Source: Crocinitomicaceae bacterium
GTDB lineage: Bacteria; Bacteroidota; Bacteroidia; Flavobacteriales_D; Sanyastnellaceae
DNA: 64,000 bases
Direction of reading: 5' to 3'
Assembly: GCA_002722795.1 (NCBI GenBank)
Contig: PBMY01000005.1
Span: 1-64,000, forward strand
Positions 1 through 7,988 of this stretch are shown here, in pieces. The notes under the pieces are model-generated. The model saw only the letters and a program-made list of their open reading frames with translations, did not search any database and was not told the DNA's origin. Numbering within the stretch: the stretch's first letter is position 1; each line of letters begins with the position of its first letter. Position numbers and translations under genes: made by a program.

Positions 1-421
1 ATGAAGACGGAAACAACGTATTCTCTTGGGCTGGTCCTGAGGTAGACCTTGGAACTGCTGAGTTCTGCGTAGGCGGAGACGATCCGGTTGATCCAGTTGA
101 TCCTCCTGCTGAGTGTTCAGACCTTGCTGTAGATATCAGCGGTGGTTCTTGGGCAAGTGAGATTTCTTGGGACATTGCAGATTCTGATGGCAACTTAGTT
201 GCTTCAGGTGTTGCAGGTGCTTCTAGCGTTTGTCTTAATGACGGATGTTACACTGTTACTGGTTACGATGCATACGGAGACGGATGGAACGGTAACGTAA
301 TGAACGTAACTGATGAAGACGGAAACAACGTATTCTCTTGGGCTGGTCCTGAGGTAGACCTTGGAACTGCTGAGTTCTGCGTAGGCGGAGACGATCCGGT
401 TGATCCAGTTGATCCTCCTGC
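1..421 (+). repeat. 312-bp tandem repeat with 109 bp perfectly identical
   Basis: Bases 1-109 are identical to 313-421, an offset of exactly 312 bp (104 codons), so the duplication keeps the reading frame. Identity ends at 110 versus 422. The left boundary is outside the window. Each unit contains one GDGW module plus a DPVDPVDPP linker. Confidence 0.95.
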
Positions 422-3400
422 AGATTGTATAGATATTAGTTACTCGGTAAGTCCTGGTTCTTATCCTTCTGAGGTTAGCTGGGCTATCCTTGATGAAGAC
501 GGAAACGTTGTTGTTGAAGGTGGTGCTGACGAGAGCGGTGTTCTTTGTTTAGATATTGCTTGTTACACATTCATGGGAATGGATTCTTTCGGTGACGGAT
601 GGAACGGCGCTGCTGCTTCTATAGTAAACGGAGGAAATGAAATCCTTGACTTTACTTTCACAATTGGTGATTCTGCTTTTGCTGATTTCTGTTTGAGTAA
701 TGACATCGAAGGGTGTACTGACGAATCTGCTTCTAACTACAATCCAGATGCGACTATCGATGATGATTCTTGTTGTTATGAAGACTTAGTTACTATTAAC
801 CTATACGACTCATTTGGTGACGGATGGTCTTGGGCTGGAGTTGAAGGTGGTATGATCTTCGACGGTACATACTACCCATTCCTTGAAGGAAGCTTAGCTT
901 CTAATGACTTCTGTCTTGCTCCCGGTTGTTACACTGCTGATCTTATTCTTGATTCTTACCCTGGCGAAGCATCTTGGGATGTTGTAGTAGGAGGTGAAGT
1001 AATTGCTAATGGATCTAGTGCAGATTTATTCTTCTCAACAGATCCATCATGTATCGTTGCAGGTTGTGACGACGAGATTGCTTGTAACTACGATCCAGCT
1101 GCTAACGTAAATGATGGTTCTTGTGAATACGTTTCATGTGCAGGTTGTACTGACGAAAGTTCTTGTAACTACGATGCTGCTGCAACTTTAGATGATGGTT
1201 CATGTGACTACTCTTGTGTCGGTTGTATGGATTCTACTGCTATTAACTACGATGCTGACGCTACGATTGCTTGTGAAGACTGCTGTTCTTACTGTGAAGG
1301 CGCATTCGCTGGTTCACTTAACGTAGGCGGTGGTTCTTGGGACGCTGAAATTGGTTGGACTCTTTCTTTAGACGGCGTTGTAGTTGCTTCAGGAGTTGCT
1401 GGTTCAACTGCATTATGTCTTGAGGCTGGATGTTACGTACTTGATATGACTGATTCTTTCGGTGATGGTTGGAACGGCGCTACATACTCGTTCGACGGTT
1501 ATGACGGATCAACTGCATACTCTGGTGACCTTAATAGTGCTGCTGCAGGTGATGGCGTAGCAGTTGGTACAGACTACATCGATTTCAACGGAGGTGCTTG
1601 TACTTCTGGTTGTACTGATGCCGGTGCATGTAACTACGACGATTCTGCTGCGTTTGATGATGGATCATGTGACTATTCTTGTGTAGGTTGTACGAACAAC
1701 ACAGCAGCTAACTACGATCCAAACGCAACTATCGATAGCGGTGAGTGTATTTTCTGTGATTCAGGATCATTCGTAATGACTGTTAGTATGACTGATTCAT
1801 TCGGTGACGGATGGGACGGTGCTGAGTACTTCATTTTCGATCTAAACTCTGGAGCCCAAGTAGCTTCAGGTTCTCTTGACGCAGCATTTAACGGAGATCT
1901 AACTGCAGGTTACGATCTAATTTGTCTTGCTCCTGGATGTTACAATGTTCAAGTCACTGAGGGTAATTTCCCAACTGAGGTAGGAATTTCTCTTACTGAC
2001 CAATTCGGTAATAACTACGGTTCATTCGGTGCAGGCGCAACTTACCCAGTTGATTTCCTACTTACCGGTACATGTGGTTTTGAGGGATGTACTAGCCCAA
2101 CAGCTATTAACTATAATATCTCAGCTACAGTTGATGATGGTTCTTGTCAAGAGCCACCAGCAAACGACCAGCTTGAAAATGCTGAGCCCCTATTCTGTGG
2201 TGCTTACGCTTCAGGTACACTCCTTTACGCTACTGATGACCAAGGATTAATTGGTTCTCAAATTGGTAACGCTAATGTAGCTACTAGTGGTGTATGGTAC
2301 GTATTCAACTCTGACGCTAACCAACAGGTTATCGCTAGCACATGTGATACTCCATCAAACGAAGGAGATACTGATTACACTAGTGATACTAAGCTACACG
2401 TATACACTATGGGAGCTGACGGATCATTAAACGCTATCGCTGGAAACGACGATGGATGTGCTACTGGACTCCTTTCTACTGTTGCATTCAACGCAGTAAC
2501 TGGTTCTGATTATTACATTTACGTTAGTGAGTTCTCTGCGTTCTCTCCTGGAAATGACTTCGTTCTTTCTGTAGAATGTATCGACTGTGGAGATGCTCCA
2601 TCTAACGATGATTGTGATGGTGCTGTTGCTCAGGTAACTGGTGTAACATTCACTGGTTCTACTTGTTGTGCTTCTGCCGAAGAGATGAACCTTGCTTGGG
2701 CTGGATTCGGTACTGCATATGGTGTATGGTTCACTTTCAACTCTTCTGATTACGACACGTTCTACTTCGATGCTACTAACATCTCAAATGAATCAATTGG
2801 TTTTGTTATGATGGAAGGTGGTGCTACTTGTGATGATGTTGTTCCTTTTGTTGGTTGTCAGGTTACTGGTACTTGTGCAGGTTCTGTAGAAGGTTTCCTT
2901 CCACAGCTTACACCAAATACGGATTACTACTTCATTATTTATAATACTGATCCAACTACTTGTGGTGAATTCGAATTCACTACTACTGGTATCAACCTTG
3001 GTTGTACTGACGCTACTGCGAACAACTATGACCCGGATGCTAACCAAGACGATGGTTCTTGTGACTTCGATGGTGTTGTCCCTGTAAACGACATTTGTGC
3101 AGACGCGATCACTCTTGAGTGTAACTCTGTAACAACTGGTTCTACCGGTGGTTCTACTTCTGTGGGAGCTCCTATAGGTGTTGAAGGATGTGAAGTAAGC
3201 CCTGGTACTGGTGTTTGGTACACATTTGTAGGTGATGGACAACTTCATAACCTAAGCACTTGTGGATCAGCTATTGATTCTAAGATTAACATCTACACAG
3301 CTACTGAAGATTGTGGCGGTGGTTCTATTGACACACCTCCAGCTGATGCTTGTGGTGATGGTCTAGTAACTGTAAATCTTTCAGTAGGTGGCGGTACATG

Positions 3401-4997
3401 GGATTCTGAAATTGGTTGGACTCTTTCTGACGCAAACGGCAACGTTGTTGATGCAGGAGGTGCGCCATTCTCAGGTTCTTACTGTCTTGCTGAAGGCGAT
3501 TACACACTTGACATGACTGACGCTTACGGCGACGGTTGGAATGGTGGTGCTGCTACTTTCTCTAACGGACTAGGAGACGTAATCGGTTTCGCTTCAATTG
3601 AGACTGGTGCTGCTGCTTCTGCAGTTATTGCAGTTGGTCCTTATTCAATGGATCCAATCTTCATTGCTGGTGACTTCGCTTGTTTCGCTTCTGCTACTAC
3701 TTCTGACGGAACGGGTGCTTGTTCATTATTCGACAGCGACGATGTGAACTTCGAGTTCGTATCTGAGCCAGGTGTTCTTTACTACGTATATGTAGGTGCG
3801 CAGGATGCTGATGGTAACCCAGTAACTGACGATAATGGTACGTTCGACCTTGTATTCGATTGTACTCCTGTTGTTGAGGGATGTATGAATCCAGCTGCAT
3901 GTAACTATGACGTAAATGCTAACGTAAGCAATGACACTTGTGACTTCTGGTCATGTGTTTGTGAAGGCGAAGGTGTTGCAGTAATGCTTAACATGGTTGA
4001 TGCATTCGGTGACGGATGGAACAACGCAGGTTACACAATTACTGACCTTATGGGTAACCTAGTTGCTGAAGGTTCTTTAGATGACGCTCAGTTCTTCGTT
4101 GATAATGACAACTTCGCTGGACCAGAGAACGGATTCGATATGATCTGTCTACCTGCAGGATGTTACTTAATTAACGTAACACCTGGTGATTGGGCTGCAG
4201 AGGTATCTTGGGATATCATGCTTGAAGACGGTACTTTACTTGCGGCTGGAGGTGCTCCAACTGATAACTTAACTATCTCTGTAGGTGGTGCGGTTTGTGG
4301 ATGTACTGACGCAGGTGCTTGTAACTACGACGAAACAGCTACTGACGAGGATGGATCTTGTGAATACGAGACTTGTGCTGGTTGTACTGATGCTGCATCT
4401 TGTAGCTACGACGAGTCAGCTACTATCGATGACGGTTCTTGTTGTTACTCGAACTGTTTAGATATTCAAATGTTCGATAGCTTCGGTGACGGATGGAATG
4501 GTGCGTCTTATGTACTTACTTCAGTTGACGGGGTAGAAGTTGGAACAGGTACAATTGACGTAGGTTCAAATGCAACTGATTCTTACTGTCTAGCTGACGG
4601 TTGTTACACAATCTCTGTAGACGAGGGTTCATGGCCAACTGAAATTACTTGGAACGTAGTTGGTGCGTTCGGAGGACTAGTTTCTGGTGTAGCTGGATCT
4701 GAGGTTACATTTAACGTTGGTTCTGGTGACCAATGTGTTGTAGGTTGTGATATCTCATGTGCTTGTAACTATGACCCAGCTGCAAATATCTCTGACGTTG
4801 CTCAGTGTGTGTTCGAAGGCTGTGACGGTTGTACTTACCCAGACGCTTCTAACTACGATGAGGCTGCGGTTTCTGATAACGGAACTTGTGAGTTCGATAT
4901 CGCAAACCCATGTCCTGCGGATCTTAACGGAGACGGGTCGATCACTACTGGTGACCTTCTTATCTTCCTAGGTGCGTTCGGTACTATTTGTGAATAA
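1..4997 (+). CDS. Giant cysteine-rich repeat surface protein, 5' end outside window
   Basis: The reading frame is open from base 3 to the TAA at 4995-4997 with no stop, so this is the last ~1,664 codons of a longer gene; the ATG at 300 is internal. Two module types alternate. Eight copies carry a GDGW core (usually SFGDGWNGA) within ~100-residue beta-rich units. About thirteen short units follow the pattern GCTD..A.NYD..A..DDGSC and contribute paired cysteines. In the middle (roughly codons 725-1050) are domains of the 'ND.C..A' secreted type. The extreme C-terminus has an EF-hand/dockerin-like DLNGDGSITTGDLL followed by a final cysteine, and no type A T9SS sorting domain is visible. Asn, Tyr and Phe codons end mostly in C, unlike neighbouring genes, which suggests high expression. 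Extracellular location is inferred from Cys content and repeats; the signal peptide is off-window. Function unknown; adhesin or matrix protein is a guess. Confidence 0.85.
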   Translation, partial: EDGNNVFSWAGPEVDLGTAEFCVGGDDPVDPVDPPAECSDLAVDISGGSWASEISWDIADSDGNLVASGVAGASSVCLNDGCYTVTGYDAYGDGWNGNVMNVTDEDGNNVFSWAGPEVDLGTAEFCVGGDDPVDPVDPPADCIDISYSVSPGSYPSEVSWAILDEDGNVVVEGGADESGVLCLDIACYTFMGMDSFGDGWNGAAASIVNGGNEILDFTFTIGDSAFADFCLSNDIEGCTDESASNYNPDATIDDDSCCYEDLVTINLYDSFGDGWSWAGVEGGMIFDGTYYPFLEGSLASNDFCLAPGCYTADLILDSYPGEASWDVVVGGEVIANGSSADLFFSTDPSCIVAGCDDEIACNYDPAANVNDGSCEYVSCAGCTDESSCNYDAAATLDDGSCDYSCVGCMDSTAINYDADATIACEDCCSYCEGAFAGSLNVGGGSWDAEIGWTLSLDGVVVASGVAGSTALCLEAGCYVLDMTDSFGDGWNGATYSFDGYDGSTAYSGDLNSAAAGDGVAVGTDYIDFNGGACTSGCTDAGACNYDDSAAFDDGSCDYSCVGCTNNTAANYDPNATIDSGECIFCDSGSFVMTVSMTDSFGDGWDGAEYFIFDLNSGAQVASGSLDAAFNGDLTAGYDLICLAPGCYNVQVTEGNFPTEVGISLTDQFGNNYGSFGAGATYPVDFLLTGTCGFEGCTSPTAINYNISATVDDGSCQEPPANDQLENAEPLFCGAYASGTLLYATDDQGLIGSQIGNANVATSGVWYVFNSDANQQVIASTCDTPSNEGDTDYTSDTKLHVYTMGADGSLNAIAGNDDGCATGLLSTVAFNAVTGSDYYIYVSEFSAFSPGNDFVLSVECIDCGDAPSNDDCDGAVAQVTGVTFTGSTCCASAEEMNLAWAGFGTAYGVWFTFNSSDYDTFYFDATNISNESIGFVMMEGGATCDDVVPFVGCQVTGTCAGSVEGFLPQLTPNTDYYFIIYNTDPTTCGEFEFTTTGINLGCTDATANNYDPDANQDDGSCDFDGVVPVNDICADAITLECNSVTTGSTGGSTSVGAPIGVEGCEVSPGTGVWYTFVGDGQLHNLSTCGSAIDSKINIYTATEDCGGGSIDTPPADACGDGLVTVNLSVGGGTWDSEIGWTLSDANGNVVDAGGAPFSGSYCLAEGDYTLDMTDAYGDGWNGGAATFSNGLGDVIGFASIETGAAASAVIAVGPYSMDPIFIAGDFACFASATTSDGTGACSLFDSDDVNFEFVSEPGVLYYVYVGAQDADGNPVTDDNGTFDLVFDCTPVVEGCMNPAACNYDVNANVSNDTCDFWSCVCEGEGVAVMLNMVDAFGDGWNNAGYTITDLMGNLVAEGSLDDAQFFVDNDNFAGPENGFDMICLPAGCYLINVTPGDWAAEVSWDIMLEDGTLLAAGGAPTDNLTISVGGAVCGCTDAGACNYDETATDEDGSCEYETCAGCTDAASCSYDESATIDDGSCCYSNCLDIQMFDSFGDGWNGASYVLTSVDGVEVGTGTIDVGSNATDSYCLADGCYTISVDEGSWPTEITWNVVGAFGGLVSGVAGSEVTFNVGSGDQCVVGCDISCACNYDPAANISDVAQCVFEGCDGCTYPDASNYDEAAVSDNGTCEFDIANPCPADLNGDGSITTGDLLIFLGAFGTICE

Positions 4998-5020
4998 TAT
5001 TCGTACAGACTGATATAAAG

Positions 5021-5050
5021 AAAGGCCCCGCTTTTGCGGGGCCTTTTTTA
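5021..5050 (+). terminator. Intrinsic terminator 1 after giant repeat gene
   Basis: A perfect 11-bp stem (aaaggccccgc, 5021-5031, pairing with 5036-5046) has a TTTT loop and is followed by T-rich sequence. It lies 24 bp after the stop codon. The A-run on the left arm lets it work for the minus strand too. Confidence 0.9.
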
Positions 5051-5063
5051 ATTGGTTTAGAAT

Positions 5064-5095
5064 TTAAAAGGCCCTGCTTTTGCGGGGCCTTTTAA
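5064..5095 (+). terminator. Second, near-identical bidirectional terminator
   Basis: A 14-bp stem (5064-5077 with 5082-5095, one T-G wobble) has the same TTTT loop and the same GC core as the hairpin 40 bp upstream. It is flanked by A and T runs on both sides, so it can also stop transcription of the minus-strand SDR gene that ends at 5121. Confidence 0.85.
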
Positions 5096-5120
5096 AATTG
5101 GATCAATATGTAGTTAGGTG

Positions 5121-5900
5121 TTAGCCCATCCAAGAACCATTATTGATGTCTATCGTAGTTCCTGTAATTGATTGTTGAGCTCCTGAAAAAAGGAATTCTA
5201 CTAATGCGGCAATTTCTGATGGGGTACTCATTCTGCCAGTAGGGACTACTGAGCAAACTTCGGCGCACATTTCATCATAAGTTTTGCCTAAACGATCAGC
5301 ATTGCCTTGAATACTTTCTCTTGCCATTGCCGTGTCTACCCATCCAGGAGCAATTGCATTTATAAGTACGCCTCCACGTGACCATTCAATAGCTAAACCT
5401 CTTACAAGTCCCATGATTGCAGTTTTAGAACTGATATATGCTGTCAGTCCTGGAACTCCGAATCTAGCTAGGCAACTTGAAGTAATAATAATATTTCTGA
5501 TTTCGATTCCTTCTTCTGCAGCCTTATTTAACCAAGGATATGACGCCATGCATGTATTGTATGCTCCTGTCAAATTAATGTCTATGATTTCTTGCCATTT
5601 ATCTAGGTTTCCCCAAATGTTTGGCCCACCAATTCCAGCATTTGCAAATACATTAACTAGAGGATGGTTCTCTAAATCTGCTTTTGAAGAATTTAAAAAA
5701 TTGATTAATTCGTCTTTTTTACTCACATCTAATGAATGAGTAAGATGATTTTTTTTGTTATCCAGCGTGACTAATACGTCTTCAAGTTTTTCAAGTGTAC
5801 GTCCTACAAGGATAAGACGGTTGTTTGGGTTGGAAGCAAGACGCTGAGCTGAGGCTTTTCCTATGCCTGAACCAGCTCCAGTGATAAGAATTGTATACAT
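5121..5900 (-). CDS. SDR family oxidoreductase
   Basis: A 259-residue classical short-chain dehydrogenase/reductase. Visible motifs are the N-terminal NAD(P)-binding TGAGSGIGKA (about residues 7-16), the NAG motif (FANAGIGG), catalytic Ser in ITSSC with Tyr and Lys in AYISSK, and PGWVDT after the active site. Length is usual for the family. Substrate cannot be told from sequence; sugar, steroid and 3-oxoacyl substrates all occur among relatives. The ATG at 5898-5900 is preceded by CACCTTTG four bases upstream, a possible -7 box, so the mRNA may be nearly leaderless. It is divergent from the nitroreductase gene. Confidence 0.9.
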   Translation of the reverse strand: MYTILITGAGSGIGKASAQRLASNPNNRLILVGRTLEKLEDVLVTLDNKKNHLTHSLDVSKKDELINFLNSSKADLENHPLVNVFANAGIGGPNIWGNLDKWQEIIDINLTGAYNTCMASYPWLNKAAEEGIEIRNIIITSSCLARFGVPGLTAYISSKTAIMGLVRGLAIEWSRGGVLINAIAPGWVDTAMARESIQGNADRLGKTYDEMCAEVCSVVPTGRMSTPSEIAALVEFLFSGAQQSITGTTIDINNGSWMG

Positions 5901-5916
5901 ACGACAAAGGTGGGGT

Positions 5917-5924
5917 TAAATTTG
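5917..5924 (+). promoter_or_regulatory. -7 box TAAATTTG of the nitroreductase gene
   Basis: This is an exact match to the Bacteroidota -7 consensus TAnnTTTG, eight bases before the ATG at 5933. A TTG at 5891-5893 could be the -33 element, but the 23-bp spacer is on the long side. The SDR gene's candidate -7 box is on the other strand at 5905-5912, only four bases away. Confidence 0.55.
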
Positions 5925-5932
5925 CAATTAAT

Positions 5933-6520
5933 ATGAGACACAATTTAAGTGATACTAACGAACTTATCAGGGATAGAAGAACTATTGGTCCTGAAAAATA
6001 TTCTTCTAGAAGAGTTCACAGAGAAGTAGTAGAAGAAATTCTTAGAAATGGTACATGGGCTCCAACTCATGGTATGACTCAACCTTGGAGGTTTAAAGTT
6101 TTTATCGGGGATGGGGTAAAAAAGATAGCAGATAAAATACCACTTTGGTATAAGGACTATGTTGGAGAGGAAAAGTTTAGCCAAAAGAAATACGATAAGC
6201 TAGTTGCTAGAGGGGGGAAGTGTTCCGTATTAATTGCAGTGACAATGGTTACTGATCCTAATGGAAGAATTCCTGAAATTGAAGAAGTTCAGGCTGTGGC
6301 ATGTGCTGTTCAGAATATGTATTTAACAAGTTCAGCTTATGGAATTGGGGCCAAATATTCTACTCCAGGTTATCTATATACAGACGAGGTTAAGGAGTTT
6401 TTGAATCTTGGAGAAAATGAAAGATGTCTAGGGTTGTTTTATTTGGGATACCCAGAAGGGGATTGGCCCAAAAGTCATAGAAAGCCACTCGAGTATGTAA
6501 CTGAATGGATTGATCATTAA
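5933..6520 (+). CDS. Nitroreductase family protein
   Basis: A 195-residue FMN-dependent nitroreductase-like protein. The N-terminus has the RRTIG.EKYSSR segment that contacts FMN phosphate in this family, then WAPTHGMTQPWRFKV, equivalent to the usual 'APS..N.QPW' motif; near the C-terminus GLFYLGYPEG is the family's last conserved block. The frame extends upstream to a TTG at 5891, but that start would lie inside the divergent SDR gene, so ATG 5933 is preferred. Its stop overlaps the next start (TAATG), so the two are probably co-transcribed. The physiological substrate is unknown. Confidence 0.88.
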   Translation: MRHNLSDTNELIRDRRTIGPEKYSSRRVHREVVEEILRNGTWAPTHGMTQPWRFKVFIGDGVKKIADKIPLWYKDYVGEEKFSQKKYDKLVARGGKCSVLIAVTMVTDPNGRIPEIEEVQAVACAVQNMYLTSSAYGIGAKYSTPGYLYTDEVKEFLNLGENERCLGLFYLGYPEGDWPKSHRKPLEYVTEWIDH

Positions 6521-7527
6521 TGCGTTGGACTAATTATTTTCTGCATCCTGCTGATAACCGCTATTACGTGTTTACTTTTAGAGAAGAAGTACACGCCGAA
6601 CGGTTTGAACTATTATTAAAGGAAGATGCAATTCCTTTTGAGAGAAATGAAAATGAATTTGGTGTACCACGTACTCACTTTAATGAAGCATTGAGACATA
6701 ACCATCTATTACACGCTGATATTAGAACTCCCTTTATTGAAAATAAAGGTCTGAGATGGACTATGCTTATTATTACTGGAGCCATGTTATTGCTTGCACT
6801 TTTTGGGGCATTTTCTTCAAAAGCATATGGTCAGCAAAGAGATTCAAAATTTGGTTGGGAATTAGCTGTTCAAGGAAGGGTGAGTGTTCCATTTGAATTA
6901 GCTGGCGTTGAAACCCAAACCTTTAGCGGTGACGGTCTAACTAGTAATTGGAATCCTCTGCAGAGTCAAAGTTTTGGTGTTAGAATCAATAATAGACATA
7001 GTTCAAGTTGGACTTTTGGCACAGGAATTTTGTGGATCAGAAAAAATTATTCTGTCGACATCCACTATACAAATGATACTCTAGGAATAAATACTTCAGA
7101 TACTATCCATCTTTTAAGAGCTATGAGTTACAGAATTCCATTTCTTGCAGAGACACGTGTAGAATTAGGAAAAGGTTATTACATAACTGCAGCAGGTGGA
7201 GTAGGGGTAGAATTTGTCCCATCAAATATTTTCCAAAACTCAAGTACTGATGGACTAATTGGTACTTCTGAACCACCAAGGGATTATGATGCAAAACTTG
7301 GAAGAAGGAGTTGGGCATCATTTCCTTTTATGGCTGAGCTAGGGATTCAAAAAGAACCCATAGGAGAAAATCCTGGATTTTACATTGGTGTGTTTTGGTC
7401 AAGATCCCTTGGGAAAGATTCTGGAATCATAAACACTTGGCAATCAACTAATATAGCACTTGTTACGTGGGAAGGGGTATTTTCTTCTACACTTGCTGGT
7501 ATAGAAATGAGAATTCTACTAGAGTAG
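6520..7527 (+). CDS. N-terminal soluble segment plus signal-like helix plus outer-membrane beta-barrel
   Basis: 335 codons in one frame. Residues 1-77 look cytosolic and charged (opening MRWTNYFLHPADNRYY) and resemble no secreted leader. Residues 81-103 form a hydrophobic stretch, MLIITGAMLLLALFGAF, ending SKAYGQQ like a signal peptidase I site. Residues 105-335 alternate aromatic and polar residues as in small outer-membrane barrels (PF13568-like). An internal ATG at 6763 (residue 82) would give a normal signal peptide and barrel. So this is either a genuine fusion, in which the soluble part would stay inside, or two products from one frame. The first ATG overlaps the nitroreductase stop. 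Function unknown. Confidence 0.7.
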   Translation: MRWTNYFLHPADNRYYVFTFREEVHAERFELLLKEDAIPFERNENEFGVPRTHFNEALRHNHLLHADIRTPFIENKGLRWTMLIITGAMLLLALFGAFSSKAYGQQRDSKFGWELAVQGRVSVPFELAGVETQTFSGDGLTSNWNPLQSQSFGVRINNRHSSSWTFGTGILWIRKNYSVDIHYTNDTLGINTSDTIHLLRAMSYRIPFLAETRVELGKGYYITAAGGVGVEFVPSNIFQNSSTDGLIGTSEPPRDYDAKLGRRSWASFPFMAELGIQKEPIGENPGFYIGVFWSRSLGKDSGIINTWQSTNIALVTWEGVFSSTLAGIEMRILLE

Positions 7528-7532
7528 TGGGG

Positions 7533-7988
7533 CTAACTATTTAATATTTCCCTCACGAATTGGGATATTATTTTTCCTTCAGCACGGCCTGCCATTTCTC
7601 CAGAAGCAATACCCATTACTTTACCCATATCTCCCATTCCGCTAGCACCTAATCGAGAAATAATATCTTCAACGTTGGCTTTGATTTCATCATCTGATAA
7701 AGCTTTAGGTAAAAAATCAGAAAGAATTTCTGCTTCTGCTAATTCGTCTTTAGCTAAATCTTCGCGTCCTTGGCTTTTATACACTTCAGCTGTGTCAATT
7801 CTTTGACGCTGAAGTTTGCTTAAGATTTTAATCACTTTAGAATCCTCAAGTAAATCAGACGTTCCAGTTTTTGTTTGTTCTAGGACAAATTTTGATTTTG
7901 CATCTCTTAAAGTTGCAAGCCTAACCTTGTCCTTATTTCGCATGGCATTCATGATACCGTCTACGACCTGTTTATGAAGTCCTAACAT
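7533..7988 (-). CDS. GatB/YqeY domain protein
   Basis: A 151-residue protein of the YqeY family, recognised from the helical N-terminus with KDKVRLATLRDAKS, the central RQRIDTAEVY segment, and the C-terminal MGKVMGIASGEMAGRAEG, which matches the tRNA-binding tail domain of GatB. In this family the domain stands alone and its role is unproven; association with tRNA or amidotransferase is assumed from GatB. It is the last gene of the dcw run: its ATG shares one base with the ftsZ stop (TAATG), so it is translationally coupled. Only 5 bp separate its stop from that of the convergent beta-barrel gene. Confidence 0.88.
   Translation of the reverse strand: MLGLHKQVVDGIMNAMRNKDKVRLATLRDAKSKFVLEQTKTGTSDLLEDSKVIKILSKLQRQRIDTAEVYKSQGREDLAKDELAEAEILSDFLPKALSDDEIKANVEDIISRLGASGMGDMGKVMGIASGEMAGRAEGKIISQFVREILNS

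Noticed and set aside
300-302. ATG at 300 as the start of the giant gene
   Set aside because: The same frame is open and encodes the same repeat modules from base 3 onward, so the ATG is internal.
2793-3248. 151-codon minus-strand open frame in the giant gene
   Set aside because: Low-complexity Ser/Thr/Arg translation that mirrors the repeated codons of the real gene; no start context or homology.
5332-5739. 135-codon plus-strand frame opposite the SDR gene
   Set aside because: Lies wholly inside a clear SDR coding sequence on the other strand and its translation shows no family motif.
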